Position numbers and translations under genes: made by a program
Assembly (NCBI RefSeq): GCF_003846175.1
Contig: NZ_ML123049.1
Span: 608,841-672,840, forward strand
Direction: 5' to 3'
Source of the DNA: Streptomyces sp. ADI95-17
Lineage (GTDB): Bacteria; Actinomycetota; Actinomycetes; Streptomycetales; Streptomycetaceae
DNA length: 64,000 nucleotides
Part shown: one piece after another, positions 26,865-34,974 of the stretch
How positions within the stretch are numbered: position 1 is the stretch's first letter
Layout of the letters: each line of letters begins with the position of its first letter
The notes under the pieces: model-generated
The model's database searches: none
The model's input: the letters and a program-made list of their open reading frames with translations, nothing else
Told to the model about the DNA's origin: nothing

Positions 26865-26904
26865 CCGTGGCCCCCGTCCCCGACTCCGGGGGCGGGGGCC
26901 ACGG
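26865..26904 (+). terminator. Terminator after gcl
   Basis: CCGTGGCCCCCG (26865-26876) pairs perfectly with CGGGGGCCACGG (26893-26904). There is no U-run, which is usual for Streptomyces terminators. Confidence 0.6.
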
Positions 26905-27255
26905 CCGTTCCCCGGTACGCCGGACGCGCGGGGCGTGCGGGGGACGCGGGGGCCGGGCCCGGGGCGGGAGCGGAGCAGGGGGCCGGCACACCGCCTGCGC
27001 GCCCGCACGAAGAAGGGCGCGGAGTACGGGACCGTATCCGTACTCCGCGCCCTGGCACGGGAAACACAACACAACAGGGGCCGCGGCGGCGGCGATCGGG
27101 CCGGGAGGGTTCGTCCTCTTCAGGTCAGAGAACGAGGAGTCATCCCGGCCCTCACCACCGCACTGGCATCGCACGACCGCCGCGGCCTCGTCCTGCCCGC
27201 GCCGCGTGACACCCCTCATCCGGGTGCGCGGCGCGAGCAGGGCTCGGTGGGAGGC
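26905..27255. other. Intergenic region between convergent gcl and katA
   Basis: Apart from the katA-side hairpin at 27015-27052, no gene or site is visible. Open frames crossing it lack Streptomyces-like coding character and overlap both terminators. Confidence 0.5.
27015..27052 (-). terminator. Terminator after katA
   Basis: A 15-bp perfect stem, GGGCGCGGAGTACGG (27015-27029) with CCGTACTCCGCGCCC (27038-27052), around an 8-base loop. It lies about 200 bases downstream of the katA stop. Confidence 0.55.
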
Positions 27256-28713
27256 TCAGTCCTCGCGCAGGGCGCGGACCGCCTCCTCCACGCGCTTGCC
27301 GTAGTCGGCGTCGGCGGCGTGGAAGTGGGCGAGGTTCTTCTCGATCACGTCGTCGCGGGTCACCTGGGAAAGGCCCCCGGCGATGTTCGCGACCAGACGG
27401 CCCTTCTCGGCCTCGGACATGAGCCGGTACAGCTCACCCGCCTGGAAGAAGTCGTCGTCCTTGGTGTGGGCGGGCGCCGCGTGGGTGCCGGTCCAGCCGT
27501 GTATCGCGAGCGGGGCGGAGAGCGCCGCGTCGGTCTGGGCCGGTCCCGCGTACGAGTTGGGCTCGTAGTTCTTGTCGTGGCGGGCGCCGTTGCGGGTGGC
27601 GTGCAGCCCGTCACGGCCGTAGTTGTCGACGACGGCGGTGCGCGGCGCGTTCACCGGGAGCTGGGTGTGGTTGACGCCCAGCCGGTAGCGGTGCGCGTCC
27701 GCGTAGGCGAACAGCCGGCCCTGGAGCATCTTGTCCGGCGACGGGCCGATGCCGGGCACGAAGTTGTTCGGCGAGAACGCGGCCTGCTCGACCTCGGCGA
27801 AGACATTGTCCGGGTTGCGGTCCAGCACCAGCCGGCCCACCCGCTGGAGCGGATAGTCGCTGTGCGGCCACACCTTGGTCAGGTCGAACGGGTTGAAGCG
27901 GTAGTCCGCGGCCTCGGCGGCCGGCATGACCTGCACGTACAGCGTCCAGGACGGGTTCATCCCGCGCTCGATGGCCTGGAGCAGGTCCGTCTGGTGGGAG
28001 TTGGCGTCCTTGCCGACGAGCTCCGCGGCCTGCTCGGCGGAGAGCGAGCGCACGCCCTGGTTGGTCTTGAAGTGGTACTTGACGAAGAAGGCCTCGCCCT
28101 CGGCGTTCGTCCACTGGTAGGTGTGCGAGCCGTAGCCGTTCATGTGACGGTACGAGGCGGGGATGCCGCGGTCGCCCATCAGCCAGGTGACCTGGTGCGT
28201 GGCCTCGGGAGCGTGCGCCCAGAAGTCCCAGACGTTGTCCGGCTCCTGACGTCCCGTGAACGGGTCGCGCTTCTGCGAGTGGATGAAGTCGGGGAACTTG
28301 ACCGGGTCCTTGATGAAGAACACCGGGGTGTTGTTGCCGACCAGGTCGTAATTGCCCTCGTCCGTATAGAACTTGAGGGCGAAGCCGCGCGGGTCGCGCA
28401 CCGCGTCCGCGCCGCCCAGCGAGTCGGCGACGGTGGAGAAGCGGATGAACGTCTCGGTGCGCCTGCCGACGGCGGAGAGGAAGTCGGCGCGGGTGAAGCC
28501 GGTGACGTCGTCGGTCACCTCGAAGTAGCCGTACGCGCCGGAGCCGCGGGCGTGGACCACGCGCTCCGGGATGCGCTCCCGGTTGAAGCGGGCCAGCTTC
28601 TCCAGCAGGTGCTGGTCCTGGAGGAGGATCGGGCCACCGACACCGGCGGTGGCGGAGTTCTGGTTGTCGGCGACCGGGGCGCCTGACTCGGTCGTAAGCA
28701 CACGCTGCGTCAT
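27256..28713 (-). CDS. katA: Catalase, small-subunit haem type
   Basis: 485 aa monofunctional catalase. The distal His54 is in ERVVHARGSGAYG, the essential Asn near 127 in DLVGNNTPVFF, and the proximal haem Tyr in RLFAYADAHRYRLG. It removes H2O2 in the cytosol. The ATG at 28713 is preceded by GGAAGG. Its position among urate and glyoxylate genes suggests that it detoxifies H2O2 made by uricase. Its promoter carries a box B palindrome nearly identical to the one at the uricase operon. Confidence 0.95.
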   Translation of the reverse strand: MTQRVLTTESGAPVADNQNSATAGVGGPILLQDQHLLEKLARFNRERIPERVVHARGSGAYGYFEVTDDVTGFTRADFLSAVGRRTETFIRFSTVADSLGGADAVRDPRGFALKFYTDEGNYDLVGNNTPVFFIKDPVKFPDFIHSQKRDPFTGRQEPDNVWDFWAHAPEATHQVTWLMGDRGIPASYRHMNGYGSHTYQWTNAEGEAFFVKYHFKTNQGVRSLSAEQAAELVGKDANSHQTDLLQAIERGMNPSWTLYVQVMPAAEAADYRFNPFDLTKVWPHSDYPLQRVGRLVLDRNPDNVFAEVEQAAFSPNNFVPGIGPSPDKMLQGRLFAYADAHRYRLGVNHTQLPVNAPRTAVVDNYGRDGLHATRNGARHDKNYEPNSYAGPAQTDAALSAPLAIHGWTGTHAAPAHTKDDDFFQAGELYRLMSEAEKGRLVANIAGGLSQVTRDDVIEKNLAHFHAADADYGKRVEEAVRALRED

Positions 28714-28772
28714 GGTGTCGGGGCGACCTTCCGTACGGGAGCTGCTGAACTGCGACGGCTCGGGGCTCCAGG

Positions 28773-28815
28773 AGCGTAAGTACGCCCCGAACCCGACGTC
28801 AACAGTTTGTTGAAT
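28773..28815 (-). promoter_or_regulatory. katA promoter with overlapping box B
   Basis: On the minus strand, TTCAACAAACTGTTGACG overlaps the -35 TTGACG (28802-28797); the -10 TACGCT (28778-28773) follows after 18 bases. The palindrome covers 28797-28814. The same sequence with a single change precedes uraD (32945). Confidence 0.6.
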
Positions 28816-28828
28816 TTGGTGGCTGGTG

Positions 28829-28890
28829 TTCCGGACGGCGCCGACGCCTGGGCGCGACAGGACAGGTGTCAGCGCCGACGCCGTCCGGAA
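28829..28890 (-). terminator. Terminator after glxR
   Basis: TTCCGGACGGCG (28829-28840) pairs with CGCCGTCCGGAA (28879-28890). The 38-base loop contains further inverted GC runs. It separates glxR from the katA promoter. Confidence 0.5.
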
Positions 28891-28911
28891 GTCTCTGGGG
28901 TGACGGGCCGG

Positions 28912-29811
28912 TCAGGCCTGGACGGGCTGACCCGACAGGCGCTCGACCGAGCGCAGCAGTGCCGAGTGGTCCAGGCCGCCGTCGCCCTGTGCGCGCAGCG
29001 AGGCGACGAGCTGCGCGACCACGGCGCCGACGGGCAGCGCGGCACCGACATTGCGGGCGGCGTCCGTGACGATGCCCATGTCCTTGTGGTGCAGGTCGAT
29101 CCGGAAGCCCGGTGCGAAGTCCCGCTTCAGGAAGCTGTCCTTCTTGCGGGTCAGGACGGTCGAGCCGGCCAGTCCGCCGCCCAGCACGTCCAGCGCGGCG
29201 GCGAGGTCGACGCCGGACTTCTCCAGGAAGACGACGGCCTCGGCACAGGCCTGGATGTTGACCGCGACGATCAGCTGGTTGGCGGCCTTCACCGTCTGGC
29301 CGGAGCCGTGCGGACCGCACAGCACGATGGTCTTGCCGAGCGCCCGGAGGATGGGCTGGGCCGCGTCGAAGTCGGCCTGCTCGCCGCCGACCATGATCGA
29401 CAGCACCGCCTCGACGGCACCGGCCTCGCCGCCGGAGACCGGGGCGTCGATCACCCGGATGCCCTTGTCCCTCGCGTTCTTCGCGAGGTCCACGGAGGTC
29501 TGCGGGGTGATCGACGACATGTCGATCAGCAGCGCGCCGGACCTCGCGTTCTCCAGGATGCCGTCGGGGCCGTAGGCGATGGCCTCGACCTGCGGGGAGG
29601 CGGGCACCATCGTGATGACGACATCGGCGTCCCGGACCGCCTCGGCGACCGAAGCCGCGCCGGTGCCGCCGGCCGCGACCAGCCGGTCGATCTTCGCCTG
29701 CTCCAGGGTGTGACCGGTGACGTCGTACCCGGCCTTGATCAGGTTCTCGGACATGGGGGAGCCCATGATGCCGAGCCCGATCCACGCAACCTTGGGGAGG
29801 TTGTTGCTCAT
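28912..29811 (-). CDS. glxR: 2-Hydroxy-3-oxopropionate (tartronate semialdehyde) reductase
   Basis: 299 aa beta-hydroxyacid dehydrogenase. The NAD(P) loop WIGLGIMGSPMSENL is at residues 10-24, substrate-binding DAPVSGGEAGA near 120, and catalytic Lys in GSGQTVKAANQ near 171. It reduces tartronate semialdehyde to D-glycerate. The ATG at 29811 gives the family length. It starts 48 bases after hyi and is probably co-transcribed from the hyi promoter. It completes the glyoxylate-to-glycerate route begun by Gcl. Confidence 0.92.
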   Translation of the reverse strand: MSNNLPKVAWIGLGIMGSPMSENLIKAGYDVTGHTLEQAKIDRLVAAGGTGAASVAEAVRDADVVITMVPASPQVEAIAYGPDGILENARSGALLIDMSSITPQTSVDLAKNARDKGIRVIDAPVSGGEAGAVEAVLSIMVGGEQADFDAAQPILRALGKTIVLCGPHGSGQTVKAANQLIVAVNIQACAEAVVFLEKSGVDLAAALDVLGGGLAGSTVLTRKKDSFLKRDFAPGFRIDLHHKDMGIVTDAARNVGAALPVGAVVAQLVASLRAQGDGGLDHSALLRSVERLSGQPVQA

Positions 29812-29858
29812 GAGGGTGCCTTCCGATAAGCGTGTGTACGAGGGGGAGTCCGCCGCCC

Positions 29859-30698
29859 TCAGCGGGCGGCCCGCGCGGTGGCCGGGAGCCACTCGAAGGC
29901 CTCGGCGCTCGGCCGGTCGCCCGGCTTGTACTCCAGGCCGACCCAGCCGTCGTAACCGGCCTTCGTCAGCTCGTCCAGGAGCCGCTCCAGCGGGAGCGCG
30001 CCGGTGCCGGGCGCGCCGCGCCCCGGGTTGTCGGCGATCTGGACGTGGCCGGTCTTCGCGGCGTACGCCGTGATGACCTGGCTCAGGTCCTCGCCGTTCA
30101 TCGACAGGTGGTACAGGTCCAGCAGGAACTTCGCGTTCCCGAGGCCGGTCGCCGCGTTGACCCTGTCGACGATCTCGATCCCGGCCGGTGCGCTCACCAG
30201 GGGATAGCGCGGCGACTCCGGCCCGTTGAGGGTCTCGATCAGCAGTACCGCCCCGATCCGGTCGGCCGCACGGGCGGCGGCCACCAGGTTCTCCAGGGCG
30301 AGTTCGTCCTGCACCGCCGGGTCGACGCCGTCGACGCGGTTGCCGTACAGCGCGTTGAGCGCCTTGCAGCCGACCGAGGCGGCGAAGCCGGCCGCCACGT
30401 CGATATTGGCGCGGAAGCGGTCCGACTCCGTGCCGGGCACGGAGAGCGCGCCGCGGTCGGGGCCGGGCAGCTGTCCGGCGTAGAAGTTCAGCCCCACCAG
30501 CTGTGTGCCCGCGTCGTCGAGCGCCTTCTTGAGGGCGTCGAGCTCGGCCTGCGGAGGGGTGGGGGTCTCGATCCAGGGCCACCACAGCTCGACCGCCGTG
30601 AAGCCGGCCGCGGCGGCGGCCGCGGGACGCTCTAGGAGCGGGAGTTCCGTGAAGAGGATCGAGAGGTTCACATCGAAGCGCTGGTCCGGGTGGCCCAT
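29859..30698 (-). CDS. hyi: Hydroxypyruvate isomerase
   Basis: 279 aa xylose-isomerase-like TIM barrel. It begins RFDVNLSILFTELPLLERP, as Hyi proteins do. It carries VELWWPW, LIETLNGPES (metal-binding Glu) and LLDLYHLSMNGEDL (metal-binding Asp/His), then HVQIADNPGRGAPGTG. It interconverts hydroxypyruvate and tartronate semialdehyde. First gene of the hyi-glxR unit, under two box A palindromes. Confidence 0.9.
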   Translation of the reverse strand: MGHPDQRFDVNLSILFTELPLLERPAAAAAAGFTAVELWWPWIETPTPPQAELDALKKALDDAGTQLVGLNFYAGQLPGPDRGALSVPGTESDRFRANIDVAAGFAASVGCKALNALYGNRVDGVDPAVQDELALENLVAAARAADRIGAVLLIETLNGPESPRYPLVSAPAGIEIVDRVNAATGLGNAKFLLDLYHLSMNGEDLSQVITAYAAKTGHVQIADNPGRGAPGTGALPLERLLDELTKAGYDGWVGLEYKPGDRPSAEAFEWLPATARAAR

Positions 30699-30714
30699 GA
30701 GGGTTCGGCGCTCC

Positions 30715-30779
30715 TTCCGTATTGCGGAAGTTAGTTTCTACTTAACGGAAGATTGCCCCGGAGCTGCGGAGACTGTCAA
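30715..30779 (-). promoter_or_regulatory. hyi-glxR promoter with paired box A operators
   Basis: On the minus strand the -35 TTGACA (30779-30774) is followed after 18 bases by CAATCT (30755-30750). Directly downstream lie two boxes, written on the plus strand: TTCTACTTAACGGAA (30736-30750) and TTCCGTATTGCGGAA (30715-30729), 21 bases apart as at gcl. Repression by AllR is inferred. Confidence 0.65.
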
Positions 30780-30934
30780 GGGGGTGCCCGGAATTCGGGC
30801 CGAGGTCTTTCGTCAGGTGCTTCGTGCGGGTTGCGCAAGGTGGCCCCCAATTGCGCCGGTTGCCGACGCGGTCCGGGGCGCGCCAGGGTTGCCGGTGTGA
30901 CCGATGCAGCCGACCCCCACACGAGGTGCCTCGC

Positions 30935-32173
30935 ATGAACCACGCCACCAGCCGGCGCGCCGTCCTCGGAGCGCTCCTCGCGGGTGCGGCCCTGTCGGCG
31001 GCTCCCGCGCCGCCCCGCGCCCCGCTTCCCGCGCCGGATCCCGCCGCCGGGGTCGGCCCGCGCCCGCGCACCATCCCGCGCCTGCTGATCGGCACCTACA
31101 CCTCCGCCGAGGGCGGCGGCACCGGAATCGGGACGGCCGGCTACGACGCCGCCACCGGGGAGATCACCGCGGGACCGGTGATCGGGGGCGTCGCCGACCC
31201 CTCGTACCTGGCCCTGCACCCCTCGGGCGGCACCGTCTACGCGGTCGACGAACAGGAGCAGGGCGGTGTGACCGCCGTGGCCCTGTCGCCGGACGGCGGA
31301 TTCCGGGTGCTGGGCACGCGCGCCACGGGCGGCGCCGGACCCACCCATCTGTCCGTCCACCCCACGGGGAAGTGGCTGCTCAGCGCGAACTACACCTCGG
31401 GCAGCGTCGCGGTGCACCCGATCGGGGGTGACGGATCGCTGGGGGAGCGTACCGACCTGGTCGCCCACGACAGCCCGCCGCCCGGCCCCGGCCAGGACGG
31501 GCCGCACGCCCACCAGATCATCACCACCCCCGACGGCGGCCACGTCCTCGCCGTCGACCTCGGCAACGACGCCGTGTACACGTACCGGCTGGACGAACGG
31601 CGCGGCACCCTGGACCAGGTCTCCCGCGCGGCGCTGCGCCCCGGCGCCGGACCCCGGCACCTCACGTTCCACCCCGGCGGCCGCCACGCCTACCTGGCCT
31701 GCGAGGTCGACAACACCGCGGTCGTCTGCGGTTACGACCCGGCCACCGGCACCCTCTCCCCGGGCGCCCCGCAGCCCACCGGGACCGGCCCGGGCACCAG
31801 CTACCCCGCGCAGTTCCTGGTCACCGGCGACGGCCGGTTCGCCTACCTCGCCAACCGGGGGCACAACAGCCTCACGCGCTACGCCGTCGAGGACGACGGG
31901 GCCGCGCTCCGGCTGCTCGGCACCGTGCCCGTCGGCGGCGACTTCCCCCGGCAGATCGCCTTCTCGCCCGACGGGAAACTGCTCTTCGCGGCCAACCAGA
32001 GGTCCGGCACGGTGACGGTCTTCCGGGTCGGCTCCCGCGACGGCGGTCTGACCCGCACGGGTGCGGCGTTCGCCGCCCCGGTCGCCGTCTGCGTACTGCC
32101 GTACGCGGGCGTGCGCCCGGCCGGTAACCGAGCGCGGATCGATCTCCCCACGGCCCCGGCGCAGGTCCGTTAG
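30935..32173 (+). CDS. Exported lactonase-family beta-propeller (6-phosphogluconolactonase-like)
   Basis: 412 aa. A Tat-type signal (TSRRAVLGALLAGAAL) is followed by a 7-bladed propeller of the Lactonase family, with blades such as IGTYTSAEGG, PSYLALHPSG, HPTGKWLLSANYTSGSVAV, DGPHAHQI, PRHLTFHPGGRHAY and PRQIAFSPDGKLLFAANQ. Cytosolic Pgl hydrolyses 6-phosphogluconolactone; an exported form probably acts on another lactone or is purely structural. The ATG at 30935 was chosen because the signal begins there. Divergent from hyi. Confidence 0.8.
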   Translation: MNHATSRRAVLGALLAGAALSAAPAPPRAPLPAPDPAAGVGPRPRTIPRLLIGTYTSAEGGGTGIGTAGYDAATGEITAGPVIGGVADPSYLALHPSGGTVYAVDEQEQGGVTAVALSPDGGFRVLGTRATGGAGPTHLSVHPTGKWLLSANYTSGSVAVHPIGGDGSLGERTDLVAHDSPPPGPGQDGPHAHQIITTPDGGHVLAVDLGNDAVYTYRLDERRGTLDQVSRAALRPGAGPRHLTFHPGGRHAYLACEVDNTAVVCGYDPATGTLSPGAPQPTGTGPGTSYPAQFLVTGDGRFAYLANRGHNSLTRYAVEDDGAALRLLGTVPVGGDFPRQIAFSPDGKLLFAANQRSGTVTVFRVGSRDGGLTRTGAAFAAPVAVCVLPYAGVRPAGNRARIDLPTAPAQVR

Positions 32174-32230
32174 GGTCGGGCGCGAGCCGCGGGCTTCACA
32201 GCGACGCGGCGAACGCATGAGGGAGGCACA

Positions 32231-32482
32231 GTGCGCTTGAGAGTGGAGTTCACCACCGAGCCCTTCGATCTCGACGAGGCGCCCGCCCACGCGGTCGTGG
32301 CCCGCGAGATCATCCAGTCGGCCGACCTGGACGCCGTGGACGTCGGCCCCTTCGGCAACACGGCGGAGGGCGGCGCGGACGAAGTACTCACCGCGGTGGA
32401 CTCGCTGCTGCGCCGCGCCCTGGCATCGGGTGCCACCCGGGTGTCCCTCCAGGTGAATGTGGTCGGGGAGGACTCCCAGTGA
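32231..32482 (+). CDS. MTH1187/YkoF-like small protein
   Basis: 83 aa. The pattern VDVGPFGNTAEGGADEVLTA followed by ATRVSLQVNV resembles the thiamine-binding MTH1187 family, which folds as a ferredoxin-like dimer or tetramer. The match is by eye. GTG start with GGGAGG just upstream. It overlaps the following helix-turn-helix gene by 4 bases, so the two probably act together. Confidence 0.55.
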   Translation: MRLRVEFTTEPFDLDEAPAHAVVAREIIQSADLDAVDVGPFGNTAEGGADEVLTAVDSLLRRALASGATRVSLQVNVVGEDSQ

Positions 32483-32856
32483 CCGAACCGGCCGACCACC
32501 CGCTCGTCACCGCGGTCAAACCGCTCGTCGACGCCATGGGCGCCGAGCTGCTCGGACCCGAGCAGGCCCAGCCCGACGACGTCGTACTGGCCTGGGAGGG
32601 CGAGGACGTCATAGCCGTCCGGCTGCCTCAGCTCTCGGAGTCGCTCGATCACATCCTGGCCGCCATGGAACGCCGGCACGGCATGCCGCTCGCCGAGCTG
32701 GACCGCCGCACCAAGCAGTCGGTGGTGCGGACCCTGGAGGCACGTGGTGCCTTCTCCGTACGGCACGGCGTGGAGACGGTGGCGGGCGCGCTGGGGGTCA
32801 GCCGCTTCACCGTCTACAACTACCTGAACAGGGAAAATGCCGCCAAAGGCGAGTAG
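32479..32856 (+). CDS. DauR/YheO-type helix-turn-helix protein
   Basis: 125 aa. The C terminus (RRTKQSVVRTLEARGAF, VETVAGALGVSRFTVYNYL) is the HTH_22 DNA-binding domain of the YheO/DauR family. The N-terminal ~70 residues are shorter than the usual PAS-like sensor. GTG start overlapping the upstream small gene. It ends 42 bases before a terminator and directly precedes the urate operon, so a regulatory role there is possible but unproven. Confidence 0.68.
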   Translation: MTEPADHPLVTAVKPLVDAMGAELLGPEQAQPDDVVLAWEGEDVIAVRLPQLSESLDHILAAMERRHGMPLAELDRRTKQSVVRTLEARGAFSVRHGVETVAGALGVSRFTVYNYLNRENAAKGE

Positions 32857-32898
32857 TTGAGGCGGTAGGTGAGCGAAGGCCGTGCAAGGCCGCGAGGG

Positions 32899-32931
32899 GC
32901 CGTCGTCCGGAGTGCCGGGCGACGGCTTTTT
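32899..32931 (+). terminator. Rho-independent terminator after the HTH gene
   Basis: GCCGTCGTCCGG (32899-32910) pairs with CCGGGCGACGGC (32915-32926) with one T/G mismatch, loop AGTG, then TTTTT (32927-32931). A classic intrinsic terminator, rare in this GC-rich window. Confidence 0.82.
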
Positions 32932-32944
32932 ACATTCGCGTAAT

Positions 32945-32986
32945 TTCAACAAAGTGTTGACGTGGTGTTGTGGAGGGCGTTAGCTA
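32945..32986 (+). promoter_or_regulatory. Urate operon promoter with overlapping box B
   Basis: TTCAACAAAGTGTTGACG (32945-32962) is a palindrome whose 3' half contains the -35 TTGACG (32957-32962); TAGCTA (32981-32986) follows at 18 bases. The box differs from the katA box at one of 18 positions. It would block RNA polymerase if bound by a repressor. Confidence 0.62.
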
Positions 32987-33046
32987 TCCGCAGCCCGACC
33001 GACGCGAAGCGAAGAACGCACAGCGAAAACAGCCACGGAGGCTCCC

Positions 33047-33556
33047 GTGACTTCGAGCTCCACGCCGGGCCTCGCCCGGTTCAACACCCTGGCGGACGAC
33101 GAGGCCACCACCGCCTTGCACGAGGTGTGCGCCAGCGCGGCATGGGGCAGAGAGATCCTCTCCCGACGCCCGTACGCCACCGCCGAAGCCCTCCTGAGTG
33201 CCAGTGACGCCGCCACGGCCGCACTGACCACCGAGGATCTGGCCGACGCGATGGCAGGTCACCCGCCGATCGGCCGCCCGAAGCCCGGAGACCCGACCTC
33301 CTCCCGCGAACAGCGCGGAATGGCCGGCGCCACCGAGGAACTCAAGGCCGAGATGCTCGAACTGAACCTGGCCTACCAGGAGCGGTTCGGACATGTCTTC
33401 CTGATCTGCGCCACCGGAGCCACCGGTGAGCAGATGCGCGACGCGGTGAAGTCCCGGATCGGGAACTCGCCCGAGCAGGAGCGCGGGATTGTGCGCACCG
33501 AGCTGGGCAAGATCAACCGCATCCGGCTGACCCGCCTCGTAACCGAAGGAGAGTGA
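33047..33556 (+). CDS. uraD: OHCU decarboxylase
   Basis: 169 aa. Converts 2-oxo-4-hydroxy-4-carboxy-5-ureidoimidazoline to S-allantoin, the third step of urate breakdown. The catalytic His72 lies in AGHPPIG and the SSREQRGM motif (Glu88, Gln89) follows, both typical of UraD. The C-terminal helix ELGKINRIRLTRLV is also conserved. GTG start with GGAGG upstream. First gene of uraD-uraH-uricase-permease. Confidence 0.93.
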   Translation: MTSSSTPGLARFNTLADDEATTALHEVCASAAWGREILSRRPYATAEALLSASDAATAALTTEDLADAMAGHPPIGRPKPGDPTSSREQRGMAGATEELKAEMLELNLAYQERFGHVFLICATGATGEQMRDAVKSRIGNSPEQERGIVRTELGKINRIRLTRLVTEGE

Positions 33557-33561
33557 CGGTC

Positions 33562-33954
33562 TTGAGCACCGACACCACCGCATCGGTGTCCACCCACATC
33601 CTGGACACCAGCATCGGCCGCCCCGCCGCGGCCGTCGCCGTCACGCTCGCCGCCCGCGGCGGCAGCGACGCACCGTGGACGGCACTCGGCGGATCCGCGA
33701 CCGACGCGGACGGGCGATGCAAGGACCTGCCGGCGCTGCCGGAGGGCACCACCCACGTACGTCTCGACTTCGAGACCGAGGCGTACTTCGCAGCCAAGAA
33801 GCAAGCCGAGGCGCAGCAGGACGCCCCCCGCGTAAGGGACAGCGGTGCCTTCTTCCCGGAAGTGGCGATCACCTTCGCCGTCGTACCGGGCGAGCACTAC
33901 CACGTACCGCTGCTGCTCAACCCGTTCGGCTACTCCGTTTACCGAGGGAGCTAG
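33562..33954 (+). CDS. uraH: 5-Hydroxyisourate hydrolase (transthyretin-like)
   Basis: 130 aa. Opens the ring of 5-hydroxyisourate to OHCU. It has the family N-terminal strand VSTHILDTSIGRPA and the C-terminal signature YSVYRGS. The start is uncertain. A GTG at 33553 overlaps the uraD stop but sits only 1-2 bases from AGGAG, while TTG at 33562 is about 10 bases away and gives the usual family beginning, so TTG is used here. Confidence 0.9.
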   Translation: MSTDTTASVSTHILDTSIGRPAAAVAVTLAARGGSDAPWTALGGSATDADGRCKDLPALPEGTTHVRLDFETEAYFAAKKQAEAQQDAPRVRDSGAFFPEVAITFAVVPGEHYHVPLLLNPFGYSVYRGS

Positions 33955-33959
33955 CAGAC

Positions 33960-34907
33960 ATGCCCACGATTCTCGGCCAGAACCAGTACGGCAAAGCAGA
34001 GAACCGCGTCGTCAAGATCACCAGGGACGGCGACACCCACCACATCAAGGACCTGAACGTCTCCGTCGCCCTCTCCGGCGAACTGGACGACGTCCACTAC
34101 AACGGTTCGAACGCCAACTGCCTTCCGACGGACACCACGAAGAACACCTGCTTCGCGTTCGCCAAGGAACACGGCATCGAGTCGGCCGAGCAGTACGGCA
34201 TCCACCTCGCCCGGCACTTCGTGGAAAGCCAGCCCTCGATCCACCGCGCGCGCATCCGCATCGAGGAGTACGCCTGGGAGCGCATCGCCGGCTCCGACGG
34301 CAACTCCAGGTTCATCGGCGCCGACGAGGTCAAGCACTCCTTCGTGCGCAAGGGCCAGGAGACCCGCCTCGCGCAGATCACGTACTCCGCCGGAGGCGAC
34401 GGGGCGGCGAAGTTCGAAGTCCTGTCCGGGCTCAAGGACCTGACCGTGATGAACTCCACGAACTCCGAGTTCTGGGGCTACATCAAGGACAAGTACACGA
34501 CGCTCCAGGAGGACTACGACCGCATCCTCGCCACGTCCTTGTCGACGTGGTGGCGGCACAACTGGACCAGTGACGAACAGCGCATGCCGCAGTGGGAGAA
34601 GTCCTACGAACAGGCCAGGAAGCACATCCTCCAGGCGTTCGTGGAGACGTACTCGCTCTCGCTCCAGCAGACGCTGTACCAGATGGGTTCGCGGGTCATC
34701 AACAGCCGCAGCGAGATCGACGAGATCCGCTTCTCCGCCCCCAACAAGCACCACTTCCGGCAGGACCTCTCCGCCTTCGGGCTGGAGAACGAAGCCAAGG
34801 ACGGCGCCGTGTACTACGCCGCCGACCGCCCCTACGGCCTGATCGAGGCCACCATCCTGCGCGACGGCTGCGAGCCGCACATCCCGGTCGACATGACCAA
34901 CCTCTGA
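33960..34907 (+). CDS. uox: Urate oxidase (uricase)
   Basis: 315 aa, two T-fold domains. Oxidises urate with O2 to 5-hydroxyisourate and H2O2, without cofactor. The catalytic Lys is in YGKAENRVVKI (residue 12) and Thr in NCLPTDTTKNT. SLSLQQTLY and APNKHHFRQDLSAFG supply the Gln, Asn and His of the active site. The ATG at 33960 follows GAGGGAG and lies 5 bases after uraH. All three urate steps are therefore in one transcript. Confidence 0.95.
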   Translation: MPTILGQNQYGKAENRVVKITRDGDTHHIKDLNVSVALSGELDDVHYNGSNANCLPTDTTKNTCFAFAKEHGIESAEQYGIHLARHFVESQPSIHRARIRIEEYAWERIAGSDGNSRFIGADEVKHSFVRKGQETRLAQITYSAGGDGAAKFEVLSGLKDLTVMNSTNSEFWGYIKDKYTTLQEDYDRILATSLSTWWRHNWTSDEQRMPQWEKSYEQARKHILQAFVETYSLSLQQTLYQMGSRVINSRSEIDEIRFSAPNKHHFRQDLSAFGLENEAKDGAVYYAADRPYGLIEATILRDGCEPHIPVDMTNL

Positions 34908-34915
34908 CGCGGGGC

Positions 34916-34951
34916 GCGCATCCCCGCCGCCCGCAGTCGGCGGGGATGCGC
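34916..34951 (+). terminator. Hairpin between uricase and the first permease
   Basis: GCGCATCCCCGCCG (34916-34929) pairs perfectly with CGGCGGGGATGCGC (34938-34951), 9 bases after the uricase stop. It could stabilise the upstream mRNA or reduce read-through into the permease. Confidence 0.55.
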
Positions 34952-34974
34952 CACACCGGAGGGAACAACCAGCC

